Below, in pieces: positions 53,392 to 62,868 of a DNA stretch of 64,000 bases. Positions within the stretch are counted from its first letter, which is position 1, and each line of letters starts with the position of its first letter. Source of the DNA: Croceibacterium selenioxidans (GTDB taxonomy: Bacteria; Pseudomonadota; Alphaproteobacteria; Sphingomonadales; Sphingomonadaceae); contig NZ_JAHFVK010000001.1 of the NCBI RefSeq assembly GCF_018599195.1, forward strand, positions 62,001 through 126,000. Direction: 5' to 3'. Both the position numbers and the translations under genes were made by a program. Below the pieces are notes generated by a model. The model searched no databases, was not told the origin of the DNA, and saw nothing but the letters and a program-made list of their open reading frames with translations.

Positions 53392-55047
53392 CTATTCGGC
53401 CGGAACTGCGACGATCGGGCGATCCTTGGCGGGGTCGAAGGCGGCGTCGCTCATCGGAGCTTCGGTCCGCAGATGGCCGAGGATCGTGGCCCAGACGTTC
53501 CAGACCATGACCAGGCCGCCTGCGAGGTACAGCGCCCCACCCAGCGCCCGCAGCGCGTACATCGGATGGATCGCGGCAACGGTGTCGGCGAAGCTGTTCA
53601 CCAGATAGCCGTCGGCCCCGAATTCGCGCCACATCAGGCCCTGGGTGATCCCGGCCACCCACATGCTTCCGGCGTAGAAAACGATTCCCATGGTCGCGAG
53701 CCAGAAGTGCCAATTGACCATGCGCAGGCTGTAGAGCCGCTCCCGCCCCCACAGCCGCGGCACGAGATAGTAGACGGCGGCGAAGGTAATCAGGCCGTTC
53801 CAGCCAAGCGCTCCGGAATGCACATGGCCAATGGTCCAGTCTGTGTAGTGCGACAGCGCGTTGACGCTCTTGATCGACATCAGCGGGCCTTCGAAGGTGC
53901 TCATGCCGTAGAAGGCGAGCGACATCACCATCATGCGGATGATGGGGTCGGTGCGAATCTTGTCCCACGCGCCGTTGAGCGTCATCAGGCCGTTGATCAT
54001 GCCGCCCCAGCTCGGCATCCACAGCATGACCGAAAACACCATGCCCAGCGTCTGCGCCCAGTCGGGCAGCGCCGTGTAGTGGAGGTGATGCGGACCCGCC
54101 CAGATGTAGAGGAAGATCAAGCTCCAGAAATGGATGATCGACAGGCGATAGCTGTATATCGGCCGTTCCGCCTGCTTGGGCACGAAGTAGTACATCATCG
54201 CCAGGAACCCGGCGGTGAGGAAGAAGCCGACCGCGTTGTGGCCGTACCACCACTGCACCAGCGCCCCCTGCACTCCGGCGAACAGCGGGTAGCTCTTCGA
54301 TCCGAACAGGCTCACCGGCATGTCGAGGTTGTTGACGACGTGAAGCATCGCCACCGTGATGATGAACCCGAGGTAGAACCAGTTGGCGACGTAGATGTGC
54401 GGTTCCGAACGCTTGACGATCGTGCCGACGAATACCGCGAGGTAGGCGAGCCAGACGATCGTCAGCCACCAGTCCACGTACCATTCGGGCTCGGCATATT
54501 CCTTCGACTGAGTGACGCCGAGCAGGTAGCCAGTCGCAGCGAGGACGATGAATAGCTGGTAGCCCCAGAATACGAACCGGGCGAGCTGCGGAAAGGCCAG
54601 CCGGGCGCGGCAGGTGCGCTGAACGACGTAGAAGCTGGTCGCGATCAGCGCATTGCCGCCGAAGGCGAAGATCACCGCCGAAGTATGCAGCGGCCGAACG
54701 CGTCCGAAGTTGAGGTAGGGTTCGAAGTTAAGCTGCGGATAGGCCAACTGAAGGGCGATGAAGACGCCGACCAGGAAGCCGACGATGCCCCAAAACACGG
54801 TGGCGATCACGCCCCAGCGGATCGGATCGTCGTCATAGCGCGAAGGATCGGCCGGAGCGCGCAGGATGCCGTTGGCGACCGCGGTGTAGTCGACGTTGGT
54901 CATGCTCACGATGAGGCACACCCCCGCCGCCAGCGCGACGATGGTCATGTGCGCGGCGTATCCCGCGTCCTGCGCCAGCGCCACGGCGACGATGGCCAGA
55001 AGGATGACCACGAACCAGAACCCGGTCCGCGTTACGATAGTGTCCAT
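53392..55047 (-). CDS. ccoN: cbb3-type cytochrome c oxidase catalytic subunit CcoN
   Basis: 551 residues with 12-plus helices and heme-copper ligands: [17 protein letters not shown] near the first heme ligand, [22 protein letters not shown] (Cu-B His and the His-Asn), [19 protein letters not shown], and [15 protein letters not shown] near the C-terminus. First gene of ccoNOQPGHIS, terminal oxidase for microaerobic respiration. The gap to ccoO is 11 bp. An FNR/FixK-type box lies 57 bp upstream of the start codon. Confidence 0.96.
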   Translation of the reverse strand: MDTIVTRTGFWFVVILLAIVAVALAQDAGYAAHMTIVALAAGVCLIVSMTNVDYTAVANGILRAPADPSRYDDDPIRWGVIATVFWGIVGFLVGVFIALQLAYPQLNFEPYLNFGRVRPLHTSAVIFAFGGNALIATSFYVVQRTCRARLAFPQLARFVFWGYQLFIVLAATGYLLGVTQSKEYAEPEWYVDWWLTIVWLAYLAVFVGTIVKRSEPHIYVANWFYLGFIITVAMLHVVNNLDMPVSLFGSKSYPLFAGVQGALVQWWYGHNAVGFFLTAGFLAMMYYFVPKQAERPIYSYRLSIIHFWSLIFLYIWAGPHHLHYTALPDWAQTLGMVFSVMLWMPSWGGMINGLMTLNGAWDKIRTDPIIRMMVMSLAFYGMSTFEGPLMSIKSVNALSHYTDWTIGHVHSGALGWNGLITFAAVYYLVPRLWGRERLYSLRMVNWHFWLATMGIVFYAGSMWVAGITQGLMWREFGADGYLVNSFADTVAAIHPMYALRALGGALYLAGGLVMVWNVWATILGHLRTEAPMSDAAFDPAKDRPIVAVPAE

Positions 55048-55103
55048 GTCATGCTCGATTTTTGATTTGGGCGTTCCGGTAGCCTTACCGAGGGTCCCTG
55101 ACT

Positions 55104-55117
55104 TTGACGGGGGTCAA
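55104..55117 (-). promoter_or_regulatory. FNR/FixK-type anaerobox upstream of ccoN
   Basis: TTGACGGGGGTCAA is a perfect TTGAC-N4-GTCAA palindrome, a known variant of the FNR/FixK/Anr site TTGAT-N4-ATCAA. Its centre is about 63 bp before the ccoN start codon, which suits an activator bound near -41 of a promoter for the minus-strand operon. It also sits about 178 bp before the divergent aminotransferase gene, which could share it. Confidence 0.7.
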
Positions 55118-55294
55118 GATTGCGGGCCCACGGCGCGGCTTTGCGGCGATGGAGGCGATCTTTCGCCCAAATGCGTACCCGAAAGACTACCGCTTTGGAG
55201 AGGTCGCCTGCCCATCGGGACTATGGAGGTCTGTAGATGCCGCGGTGTTTCCGTATGAGCTAAAGAAAAGGGAATCTCTGAGTGAGGATTTCCC

Positions 55295-56767
55295 GTGACA
55301 GCGATCGGTAGAGCACCAGAAATGCGGCGGGACAGGCTTGTTGGCAATAAACTGTTGACGCTCGATCAGTGCCTTAACCTCGACAATGCCGCGGCGATGG
55401 AGCTCTATTCGCAGCACTTGAATAAATACATGCTGCAGGTGTTCGATATTCTTGGCCTGCGAGACATCGATATCGCCAGCGCTCAGGGCGCCGAGATTAC
55501 ACTCGGAAGCGGCCGCAAGATTCTGGATTTCTCAGGCGGCTTCGGAGTTCTCGGGCTTGGCCACAACCATCCGCGGATCATCGCTGCGGAGCGGCGGTGC
55601 CATGACGAGAAGGTGATCGATTGCATCAAGATCGCGCCGCACAAGCTCCAGGGCGCGCTGGCCTACAATATCTCGCGCATGCTGCCCGAGCCGCTCGACG
55701 TTTCCTTTTTGGCGGTGTCCGGTGCCGAGGCCAACGAGGCGGCGATGAAGCTTGCCGAGCGAGTCCAGACGCCGAAGGGCAAGACCAAGTTCCTGTGCAT
55801 GCAGGGCGCCTTCCACGGCAAAACTCACGGAGCGTTGTCCCTGACAACGGCGACCGATGTCCAGACGGGCTTCCTCCTGGGCGTTCCCAAGGAAAACATG
55901 ATCTACGCCGAATTCGGCAACATCGAATCCGTGCGCGAGGCCATTGAGAGGGAGACCCGCGGCAAGGGCAACCGGATTATCGCCGGCATCGTCGAGACGA
56001 TCCGCGGAACATCGTGCGAGACGCCGCCACCGGGCTACCTCGAGGAATTCGTGCGCATCTGCCGAGAAGCCGACATCCTGACGATCTTCGACGAGATCAA
56101 GGTCGGGATGGGGCGGACCGGGCAGTTCTGCGCGTTCCAGCACTCCGAGGCGGTCCCCGACATCGTCACCATGGGCAAGACCCTGGGCGGTGGCAAACGC
56201 GAGATGGCGGCGATGGTCACCTCACAGGCGCTGTGGGACAAGGCTTATGGCAACAAGAACGACTGCAATCTCCACAGCTCGAGCTTTAGCGGGATGGGCG
56301 AATCCTGCGCCGTCGCGATCGAGACGCTCAACATTCTGGAGGGCGAGCGGCTCATCGAACGCGCGGGCCGCATCGGCGAACATTTGAAAGCCGGTCTTGC
56401 CCGCCTCAAGGTCAAATACCCCAACACCATCGTCGAGCTCAGAGGCAAGGGCTGCTTCCAGGCGGTGCGCTTGAATTTCGGAGAAGAGCTTGCCGCGAAG
56501 CTGGTCGATATCCGCACGAATCCGCTGTTCGTCACGTATCAGACGGTTCTGATCGGAGCGCTGACCCGGGAGTTGTTCGAGCGGCACTCGATCCTGGCAC
56601 ATTTCCAGCCGGGCGCGCGCGAAGTCCTGCACCTCATGCCTCCCTACATCGTCGACGAAGCCCAGGTCGACCGGCTGGTCGATGCGCTGGATGACATTCT
56701 CGGCCGCGGAATTGCCGATGCGACGGTCCGCTTCGTAGCTAAGAACATCAAGCGGGTGTTTGGCTGA
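55295..56767 (+). CDS. Class III PLP-dependent aminotransferase
   Basis: 490 residues with the class III signature: DFSGGFGVLGLGHNHPRI, AVSGAEANEAAMKLAER, GAFHGKTHGALSL, IFDEIKVGMGRTGQFCAF, catalytic Lys in VTMGKTLGGGKREM. Acts on an amine or amino acid/oxo acid pair; substrate unknown. It is the first gene of a seven-gene operon and its stop overlaps the next ATG (TGATG). Neighbours suggest it makes an amino group on a lipid or sugar donor. Confidence 0.9.
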   Translation: MTAIGRAPEMRRDRLVGNKLLTLDQCLNLDNAAAMELYSQHLNKYMLQVFDILGLRDIDIASAQGAEITLGSGRKILDFSGGFGVLGLGHNHPRIIAAERRCHDEKVIDCIKIAPHKLQGALAYNISRMLPEPLDVSFLAVSGAEANEAAMKLAERVQTPKGKTKFLCMQGAFHGKTHGALSLTTATDVQTGFLLGVPKENMIYAEFGNIESVREAIERETRGKGNRIIAGIVETIRGTSCETPPPGYLEEFVRICREADILTIFDEIKVGMGRTGQFCAFQHSEAVPDIVTMGKTLGGGKREMAAMVTSQALWDKAYGNKNDCNLHSSSFSGMGESCAVAIETLNILEGERLIERAGRIGEHLKAGLARLKVKYPNTIVELRGKGCFQAVRLNFGEELAAKLVDIRTNPLFVTYQTVLIGALTRELFERHSILAHFQPGAREVLHLMPPYIVDEAQVDRLVDALDDILGRGIADATVRFVAKNIKRVFG

Positions 56768-58344
56768 TGGCCAGTCTCTTCTCCACTCCGGCCTTAAGTC
56801 GAAGCCGGGACAGCGGGACCACCCAGGCAACGCTGTTACTGGCGTGGCTCGCCGTCCTGATTCCCTCCATCGGTCTGTTCGTGGCCAACACCTGGCAGGG
56901 CATCGGCATCTATATCGACAGCACCCGCTACATGGGTTTGAGCCCGGTGGGATACGATGCGCCGATGTATCACTGGCTGCTGGTCGGTGGACACGCGCTC
57001 GGGTTCAGCTTCGACGCCGTGGCGATCTTCCTCGCGGCGATCTTCGTCGTCGCCAATGTCAGCCTCATCTTTACGCTCATCGCGCGGGCTACGAAGGGCT
57101 GGGTGTTCGCCTTCGTCGGCACCGCCCTGATCGCGTTCTCACCTCAATTCGTGACGATGCACACTGGCGCGTTGTCGGAGCCGCCCTTCCTGCTGTGTGT
57201 GCTCCTGACCTTGTGGGCGATCCTGAACTACTTCGAGAACGGGCGGCTTTCCTGGCTCATTGCCGCCGCCCTCCTGATCGCGATCGGATCGCTGACCCGG
57301 TTCACCATGCCGCCGCTCGGCGCGGCGATCGCCGGCGTGTTCCTGCTCGATCCTCGAAGGGAATTAGCCGCGAAAGTCAGAGATATCGCCATTCTCGGCG
57401 GATTGAGCGGATTGCTGTTCTTCAGCTGGGTGGTGATCAGTCAGTTGGAAGTGGGTCGATCGATCGGTCGCGATCTCTGGTTCTACGGGACGATGGGCCC
57501 GGCGGAGTGGCGCGCCAGCTTTGGGGCAATGGCGGCGTGGATCCTGCCCAAGCCGGCTCCCTTCTCGCTGCGCATTCTCGCGGTACTTGCCGTGGTCTGC
57601 TTCGCCGGCTGGCGTTGGTTGATTACGGCCAGGCAATTGCGCCGCGACCCCGAAGTGGGGATCGACGATGCGGCGATATCCCTGCCGCTCATGCTTGGGG
57701 CCTTCTTCGTCTTCTACCTGGCCTTTGTGGGGTTGTCGGTATCGATCGAGGCCAATCTCAGCCTGACCGGCCGATACGCTTTCCCGGCCTACGTTCTTCT
57801 CGTCATGCTGGTGTCGATAGAGGCCTCGAAGCTGTCGCGAGACATCCTTGTCGAGCGCTTGGCGCTCTACTGCCTCGCCGCGCTTTCGGTTGTCGTGCTC
57901 GGTGGCCACTTGGTCCGGACGAGCGTACGGACCATCGAAGTGGCTCGCGAGGGATACGGCTTCCAGTCGATCCAGTGGCGCAACTCGCCCACGATGGCCA
58001 CGGTCGAAGCGCTGCCGGCGGGGACCCGGATTTATTCGAACGCTCCCGACGTGATCGCTTACATGACGGGGCGGACAGCCCAGTTCATTCCGCATGAGAA
58101 GCAGTTGCGCACGAACCTGCCCGAGCCCGGCAATCCGCTCGAAAAGCAACTCGGGCGCGTTCGCGAAGAGGCGAACTCTGGCGAGATCGCCGTCGTGTTT
58201 TTCGACGGCATCGACTGGCGGTTCTACCTGGCGGACGAGCAAGTTCTCGCGGCTCGACTGCCGGCGATGCTCGTGGGGTCCTTCGCCGACGGCAGGGTCT
58301 ACCGCGTGGTCTCCGACGGCAACGAGAGGGCTCAGCGTGACTGA
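56767..58344 (+). CDS. GT-C type membrane glycosyltransferase (GT39/PMT-like)
   Basis: 525 residues with about ten hydrophobic helices. An acidic periplasmic-loop motif near the first helix (YIDSTRYMGLSPVGYDAPMYHWLL) resembles the GT-C loop that holds a catalytic Asp. Other helices include SFDAVAIFLAAIFVVANVSLI, LPLMLGAFFVFYLAFVGLSV and LVMLVSIEASKLS, followed by a soluble tail with VIAYMTGRTAQFIP. GT-C enzymes use polyprenyl-phosphate sugars in the periplasm, which fits the UbiA enzyme next door. The stop overlaps the UbiA start by 8 bp. Donor and acceptor unknown. Confidence 0.8.
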   Translation: MASLFSTPALSRSRDSGTTQATLLLAWLAVLIPSIGLFVANTWQGIGIYIDSTRYMGLSPVGYDAPMYHWLLVGGHALGFSFDAVAIFLAAIFVVANVSLIFTLIARATKGWVFAFVGTALIAFSPQFVTMHTGALSEPPFLLCVLLTLWAILNYFENGRLSWLIAAALLIAIGSLTRFTMPPLGAAIAGVFLLDPRRELAAKVRDIAILGGLSGLLFFSWVVISQLEVGRSIGRDLWFYGTMGPAEWRASFGAMAAWILPKPAPFSLRILAVLAVVCFAGWRWLITARQLRRDPEVGIDDAAISLPLMLGAFFVFYLAFVGLSVSIEANLSLTGRYAFPAYVLLVMLVSIEASKLSRDILVERLALYCLAALSVVVLGGHLVRTSVRTIEVAREGYGFQSIQWRNSPTMATVEALPAGTRIYSNAPDVIAYMTGRTAQFIPHEKQLRTNLPEPGNPLEKQLGRVREEANSGEIAVVFFDGIDWRFYLADEQVLAARLPAMLVGSFADGRVYRVVSDGNERAQRD

Positions 58345-59332
58345 GGTCATCGCCCCCGTCGCGTCGCGGCAATCGAGGCTGAGCGACTACTTGTCGCTGG
58401 CGCGCTTCGATCACATCACCAAACATATCTTCATTTTGCCCGGCCTTGTCCTGGCTTATGCGCTGCGTGAGCCCTCACTGGCCGATGCACTGTGGAAGGT
58501 TCCGGTCGGTTTCCTGTCGGCCATCGCGATCGCTTCGGCGAACTACGTCATCAACGAGTGGCTGGACCGCGAGTTCGACGCCCACCATCCAACAAAGTCG
58601 CGCCGGGCAGCTGTCGCCTGCTCGCTCTCGCCCGGTCTCGTCACGGTCGAATACCTGATCTTTGCGCTGCTCGGCATGACGCTCGCCAAGACGCTGGGCA
58701 GCTATTTCTTCCTGGTCTCGGCCGCGTTTCTGATCTCGGGACTGATCTATAACGTCCGTCCGATCCGCTCGAAGGATCGCCCGTTCGTCGACGTGATCTC
58801 GGAATCGGTCAATAACCCGATACGGCTGACTCTCGGCTGGCTGATGATCGATCAGACCAGCTTCCCGCCCCTCAGCTTGCTGCTGGCCTATTGGTTCGGC
58901 GGGGCTTTCCTGATGGGGTCAAAGCGCCTGTCGGAATATCGCGATATCGTGGCGAGCGAGGGGATTGCGACGCTGCAACGCTACCGCCGTTCGTTCAGCG
59001 GCTATACGGCGGAAAGCCTGACGGTCAGTTGCCTGATCTACGCCATGGTCTCGTCGTTCTTCGTCGGCGTGTTCCTGATCAAGTACCGGCTGGAATTTCT
59101 CCTCGCATTTCCCTTCATCGTGGGCTTGTTCGGATGCTATTTCTGGCTGGCGATGATCAAGAATTCGATCGCGCAGCGACCGGAGAGGATGTTTCGTTCG
59201 CGGCGACTGATGACCACACTGGTGGTGACGGCTCTCGCTCTCCTGCTGCTATCCTTCGTGGACATCCCGGAATTGCGCCAACTGACGGAACGCACGTTCA
59301 CGCCGGTCGAAATGAGAAGCCCCGGAGGTTAG
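58337..59332 (+). CDS. UbiA-family prenyltransferase, phosphoribosyl-polyprenyl-phosphate synthase-like
   Basis: 331 residues from GTG 58337, about nine membrane helices. The first Asp motif reads NEWLDREFDAHHPTKSRR (N-x3-D-x3-D followed by HPTK), the form found in decaprenylphosphoryl-5-phosphoribose synthases (mycobacterial Rv3806c, rhizobial NoeC), not in ubiquinone UbiA. The second motif is YNVRPIRSKDRPFVDVISES. The predicted reaction moves phosphoribose from PRPP to a polyprenyl phosphate. The HAD gene follows by 3 bp. Confidence 0.85.
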   Translation: MTEVIAPVASRQSRLSDYLSLARFDHITKHIFILPGLVLAYALREPSLADALWKVPVGFLSAIAIASANYVINEWLDREFDAHHPTKSRRAAVACSLSPGLVTVEYLIFALLGMTLAKTLGSYFFLVSAAFLISGLIYNVRPIRSKDRPFVDVISESVNNPIRLTLGWLMIDQTSFPPLSLLLAYWFGGAFLMGSKRLSEYRDIVASEGIATLQRYRRSFSGYTAESLTVSCLIYAMVSSFFVGVFLIKYRLEFLLAFPFIVGLFGCYFWLAMIKNSIAQRPERMFRSRRLMTTLVVTALALLLLSFVDIPELRQLTERTFTPVEMRSPGG

Positions 59333-59335
59333 CTC

Positions 59336-60031
59336 ATGAGGGTCGACTGGTCGGGTATCAAGCTGGTCATCTTCGACGTGGATGGCACGCTCTACGATCA
59401 GTGGCCCTTGCGCTTGGACATGGCGCGCGCGCTGGTTGCTGACAGTGTGCAACAGCGCTCTCTCGATACGATCCGCATCCTGTCGACTTTCCGCAAGGTC
59501 AGGGAGAGCCTCGGCAATGCCAGGTCGCCAGGCGTCTCCGGAGAACAATATCGTCGCACGGCAAGAGACCGTGGCTGTAGCGAGGCCCATGTCCGGACCA
59601 TCGTCGAACGCTGGATCGAGCAAGAGCCCCTGTCGCGGCTCAGGCGCCGCAGGACACCGGGGGCGTGCGAGCTTTTCGCTGCCCTGAGAAAGAAGGGGCG
59701 CACCATCGCGGCGTGGTCCGACTATCCCGTAGAGTCCAAGCTCTCGAAACTCGAACTGACGGCCGACATCGCGGTTTGCTCGTCGGATCCTGCCGTCAAT
59801 CGCTTCAAGCCGGACCCGGCAGGGTTGCAGCTCATCCTCGATCGCACGGCCACCTCTCCCCATCAGGCCATCGTCGTGGGTGACCGGTTCGACCGTGATT
59901 GGGAGGCCGCGCGCTCCATTTCGGTGCCAACCTTGATCCGATCGTTCAGGTCGAACGACCGCTCGCCAACCTTTCGGGATTTTCGCGACCACGTGTTCGC
60001 CCCGATCCTGACGGAATCCGGCCATGCGTAA
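59336..60031 (+). CDS. HAD-superfamily hydrolase
   Basis: 231 residues: motif I FDVDGTLYDQ, motif II AAWSDYP, motif III Lys in NRFKPDPAGLQ, motif IV VVGDRFDRDWEAARS. It has a helical cap after motif I (C1 type). In the context of a phosphoribosyl-lipid synthase, it is a candidate phosphatase removing the 5-phosphate. It starts 3 bp after the UbiA stop and overlaps the next gene by 8 bp. Confidence 0.88.
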   Translation: MRVDWSGIKLVIFDVDGTLYDQWPLRLDMARALVADSVQQRSLDTIRILSTFRKVRESLGNARSPGVSGEQYRRTARDRGCSEAHVRTIVERWIEQEPLSRLRRRRTPGACELFAALRKKGRTIAAWSDYPVESKLSKLELTADIAVCSSDPAVNRFKPDPAGLQLILDRTATSPHQAIVVGDRFDRDWEAARSISVPTLIRSFRSNDRSPTFRDFRDHVFAPILTESGHA

Positions 60032-60401
60032 GGCAGCCGGAAGGGCGATGGACGCGCTGGTCGATACCCTGGCGATGGAGGTGTGCCCGACCGCCAGCGC
60101 AGCGGATCGCACGGTGGTGTGCCGATATGTACGAGATACAGTCGAGGTCATGCCAGATTACCTCCGGCTGGGGTTCTGCTGGCTCGCGGTGATGTTCGAC
60201 TGGTGGAGCCTGCCCTTGCGTGGCGGTCGTTTTCATCGCCTCGATCAGGCGCAGCGACAGGCGCAAGTCGGTGCCTGGCGGACAAGCCGCCTGGGCTTTC
60301 GCCGGTCCATGATCGCCTTTTACGCCACGTTCACCGCGTTCGGGCTCTATTCGCAGGTCCAGGACGACGACGGCATCGAAACCGACAAGGTCGCGGCATG
60401 A
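60024..60401 (+). CDS. Small partner of the GMC oxidoreductase (FAO N-terminal-like)
   Basis: 125 residues: CWLAVMFDWWSLPLRGGRFHRL then RQAQVGAWRTSRLGFRRSMI, AFYATFTAFGLYSQ. The pattern RFxxL..rrxQxxxxW.xSRL.xRR..F resembles the N-terminal helper region of long-chain alcohol oxidase-type GMC enzymes and the small subunit next to bacterial GMC dehydrogenases. It overlaps the GMC gene by four bases (ATGA), so it is probably its subunit or membrane tether. Confidence 0.7.
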   Translation: MRKAAGRAMDALVDTLAMEVCPTASAADRTVVCRYVRDTVEVMPDYLRLGFCWLAVMFDWWSLPLRGGRFHRLDQAQRQAQVGAWRTSRLGFRRSMIAFYATFTAFGLYSQVQDDDGIETDKVAA

Positions 60402-61840
60402 GCCGGCCGGACGTCATGACCACGTCGATCCTGGTGATAGGCTCAGGTCCGGGCGGATGCGTCAGCGGGACCCTCCTGGCCGAAGCCGGGCACGATGTCC
60501 TGATGGTGGAAGAAGGAGAGCACCTTTCGCTCGATGCCGCACCCCACTTTTCACGAGAGGAGATGCTCCGCAAATACCGAAACGGGGGCGTGAGCGTCGC
60601 GTTGGGACGGCATAAACTGGCCTGGGTCGAAGGGCGCTGCGTAGGGGGAGGAAGCGAAGTCAATCGCGGCCTCTACCGTCGGACGCCCGACTATGTGCTC
60701 GAGAGTTGGCGGAAAGACTTCGGCGTCGACAACATCGGCACCCATTCGATGAAGGCTCACTTCACGGCTTGCGAGGAAATCGCTCGGGTCGAATATGTGC
60801 CGGGCACGCCATCCGAGATGTCCCAGCGGCTGCAGCGCGGCGCGCAGGCCCTGGGTTGGCAATCGACCGAGGCGCCACGTCTCTTCAGTTACGATCCCGA
60901 TGGAAACGGTGGCAGAAGGCAATCGATGTCGGAGACTTTCGTCCGGCGTTTTCTGCAGCATGGCGGGCGACTTCACGCTCGAACGCGCATTGATCGCCTT
61001 CGCCGTGTATCCGGCGCCTGGATCGCGACAGGCACTACCAAGGACGCCGCCGGACGCTCGCAGCCGATCGAGATACGATCCGAAAGAGTCTTCGTTGCCT
61101 GTGGCGCGGTGCAGACACCCGCGCTCCTCAGGCGATCCGGGATCACGCACAATGTCGGCAACAGCTTGCGCTTTCACCCGATGGTCAAAGTGGTGGCCGA
61201 ATTCGATCGCGACGTGAATGCCGCCGGAGACCTCGACCCGGTTCACCAGATCAAGGAGTTCGAGCCATCCTTCGGCATGGGATGTTCGATCAGCAAGCGG
61301 CCGATGCTGGGCGTCGCTCTGTCTGACCGGCATGGCGCCTGGGATCTGGTGCAGGAGCGGTCGAGGCGCATGGGTATCTATTACGTGCAGACGACCGGTG
61401 GGTCCGCAACTGTGCGGAATCTCCCTGGCTTTTCCGATCCGCTGGTCAGGATTGGATTCACCGCTGACGATCTCCACGTTCTCGGAACCGGCCTACGGAA
61501 GCTTTGCGAAGGCCTGCGTGCTGCCGACGCGGTTCGTGTGATTCCGTGTGTCGCGGGCTACGCCGATGTCGCATCGAAGCGAGGTGTGGAATTCATGCCT
61601 TCAAGCCTCGATTCCTCCGACGGAAGCGTCACGTCGGTGCATGTGTTCTCGTCCTGCCCCATGGGTGAGAACGAGAGGCGCACCGCTACCAATTCATTCG
61701 GCAAGGTTCACGGGGCCGACGGTCTCTACATTGCCGACGCCTCGCTGCTCTGCACGCCGACGGTGGTGAACCCGCAGGGGACGGTCATGGGCGTGGCCCA
61801 CCGCAATGTCCTCGACGCAATCGAACGCCGGTTTGGCTGA
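60398..61840 (+). CDS. GMC-family FAD-dependent oxidoreductase
   Basis: 480 residues: N-terminal FAD motif ILVIGSGPGGCVSGTLLAEAGHDVLMVEEG and GGGSEVNRGLYRRTP (substrate-loop signature); C-terminal VFSSCPMGENER, VHGADGLYIADASLL and NPQGTVMGVAHRN. GMC enzymes oxidise alcohols, including sugar and sterol hydroxyls. Together with the SDR gene downstream it could epimerise a lipid-linked sugar via a keto intermediate. Substrate not shown by sequence. Confidence 0.88.
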   Translation: MSRPDVMTTSILVIGSGPGGCVSGTLLAEAGHDVLMVEEGEHLSLDAAPHFSREEMLRKYRNGGVSVALGRHKLAWVEGRCVGGGSEVNRGLYRRTPDYVLESWRKDFGVDNIGTHSMKAHFTACEEIARVEYVPGTPSEMSQRLQRGAQALGWQSTEAPRLFSYDPDGNGGRRQSMSETFVRRFLQHGGRLHARTRIDRLRRVSGAWIATGTTKDAAGRSQPIEIRSERVFVACGAVQTPALLRRSGITHNVGNSLRFHPMVKVVAEFDRDVNAAGDLDPVHQIKEFEPSFGMGCSISKRPMLGVALSDRHGAWDLVQERSRRMGIYYVQTTGGSATVRNLPGFSDPLVRIGFTADDLHVLGTGLRKLCEGLRAADAVRVIPCVAGYADVASKRGVEFMPSSLDSSDGSVTSVHVFSSCPMGENERRTATNSFGKVHGADGLYIADASLLCTPTVVNPQGTVMGVAHRNVLDAIERRFG

Positions 61841-61848
61841 GCGGGCCG

Positions 61849-62868
61849 ATGCGTCACCTGATCACCGGCGGAACGGGGTTCATCGGCGGCACGATTGCCC
61901 GCAAGCTGGCGATGCAGGGCGAACAGGTCCGGGTACTGGACATCGTTGACGATCCGTCCCGGCTTCCGGAAATCGAGTTCCAGCGCGGCTCGGTTACCGA
62001 TGCAGCCGCCGTGTCGCGTGCGATGAAGGACGTCGACGTGGTCCACCACAACGCGGCCCTGGTTGCTCAGTCGGCCGCGGGGCAACGGTATTACGAGGTC
62101 AATCGCGAAGGCGCGCGCAATGTCGCGTTGGCAGCGGCACGCGGCCAAGTTGGGCACATCATCCACCTCAGCACCACGGCCGTCTATGGGCTGACCGGCC
62201 CTGGGGCGATCACTAGCTACGTCGTGCCGCGTCCGATCGAGGACTACGGCCGCTCCAAGCTTGCCGGGGAGAGCGCGATGAAGCGGATCAGCGAGGAAGC
62301 CTCGATCCCGCTAACAACTATCCGTCCCAGAGTGACCCTCGGCCCAGGCCGCCTCGGCATCTTCCACATCCTATTCGAATGGATCCGCGACGGGGCCTCC
62401 ATTCCGATCATCGGCAATGGGGCGCAGCGACAGCAGTTCATCCACGTCGACGACCTTATCGCGTTCCATTCGCTTGCGTTGAAACGGCGATTGGAGGGCA
62501 CTTTCAACGTCGGCACCGACAGCTTCGGAACGCTGCGCCAGGACCTCGAGGGGCTCATCGCGCATGCCGGTAGCGCCTCGCGCGTGCGGCCGCTGCCTGT
62601 CTGGCCGGCGGTGCAGTCGCTCCGGGTTCTGCACGCCATGGGTCTTTCAGGGCTGACCCCCTGGCATTACCGGACCTATCATTGCGATTGCTTCTTCGAC
62701 ATTCAGCCGCTTCTGGCGCTCGGATGGAAGCCGGCCCATTCCAACGCTTCGATGCTGCGACAAAGTTACGACTGGTTCGTCCAGCATGCGGGACGCGGAG
62801 AGGCGGACACCGCTCATCGGGCCCCTCTGCGACAGGGCGTACTTCGACTCCTCAAGACGCTGGCCTGA
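61849..62868 (+). CDS. Extended SDR NAD-dependent epimerase/dehydratase
   Basis: 339 residues with GGTGFIGGTIARKLAMQG (NAD Rossmann), VHHNAALV and HLSTTAVYG, YxxxK active site in YGRSKLAGE, plus PRVTLGPGRLG. It would reduce or epimerise a nucleotide- or lipid-linked sugar. Last gene of the plus-strand operon. Its 3' end overlaps the convergent flippase gene by 17 bp. Confidence 0.9.
   Translation: MRHLITGGTGFIGGTIARKLAMQGEQVRVLDIVDDPSRLPEIEFQRGSVTDAAAVSRAMKDVDVVHHNAALVAQSAAGQRYYEVNREGARNVALAAARGQVGHIIHLSTTAVYGLTGPGAITSYVVPRPIEDYGRSKLAGESAMKRISEEASIPLTTIRPRVTLGPGRLGIFHILFEWIRDGASIPIIGNGAQRQQFIHVDDLIAFHSLALKRRLEGTFNVGTDSFGTLRQDLEGLIAHAGSASRVRPLPVWPAVQSLRVLHAMGLSGLTPWHYRTYHCDCFFDIQPLLALGWKPAHSNASMLRQSYDWFVQHAGRGEADTAHRAPLRQGVLRLLKTLA

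Noticed and set aside
52631-54484. 617-residue minus-strand frame extending ccoO far upstream
   Set aside because: Only the part from 53380 is CcoO; the upstream part is a shifted reading of ccoN on the same strand, not a fusion.
53473-54555. 360-residue plus-strand frame inside ccoN
   Set aside because: Antisense of ccoN with no protein-like pattern.
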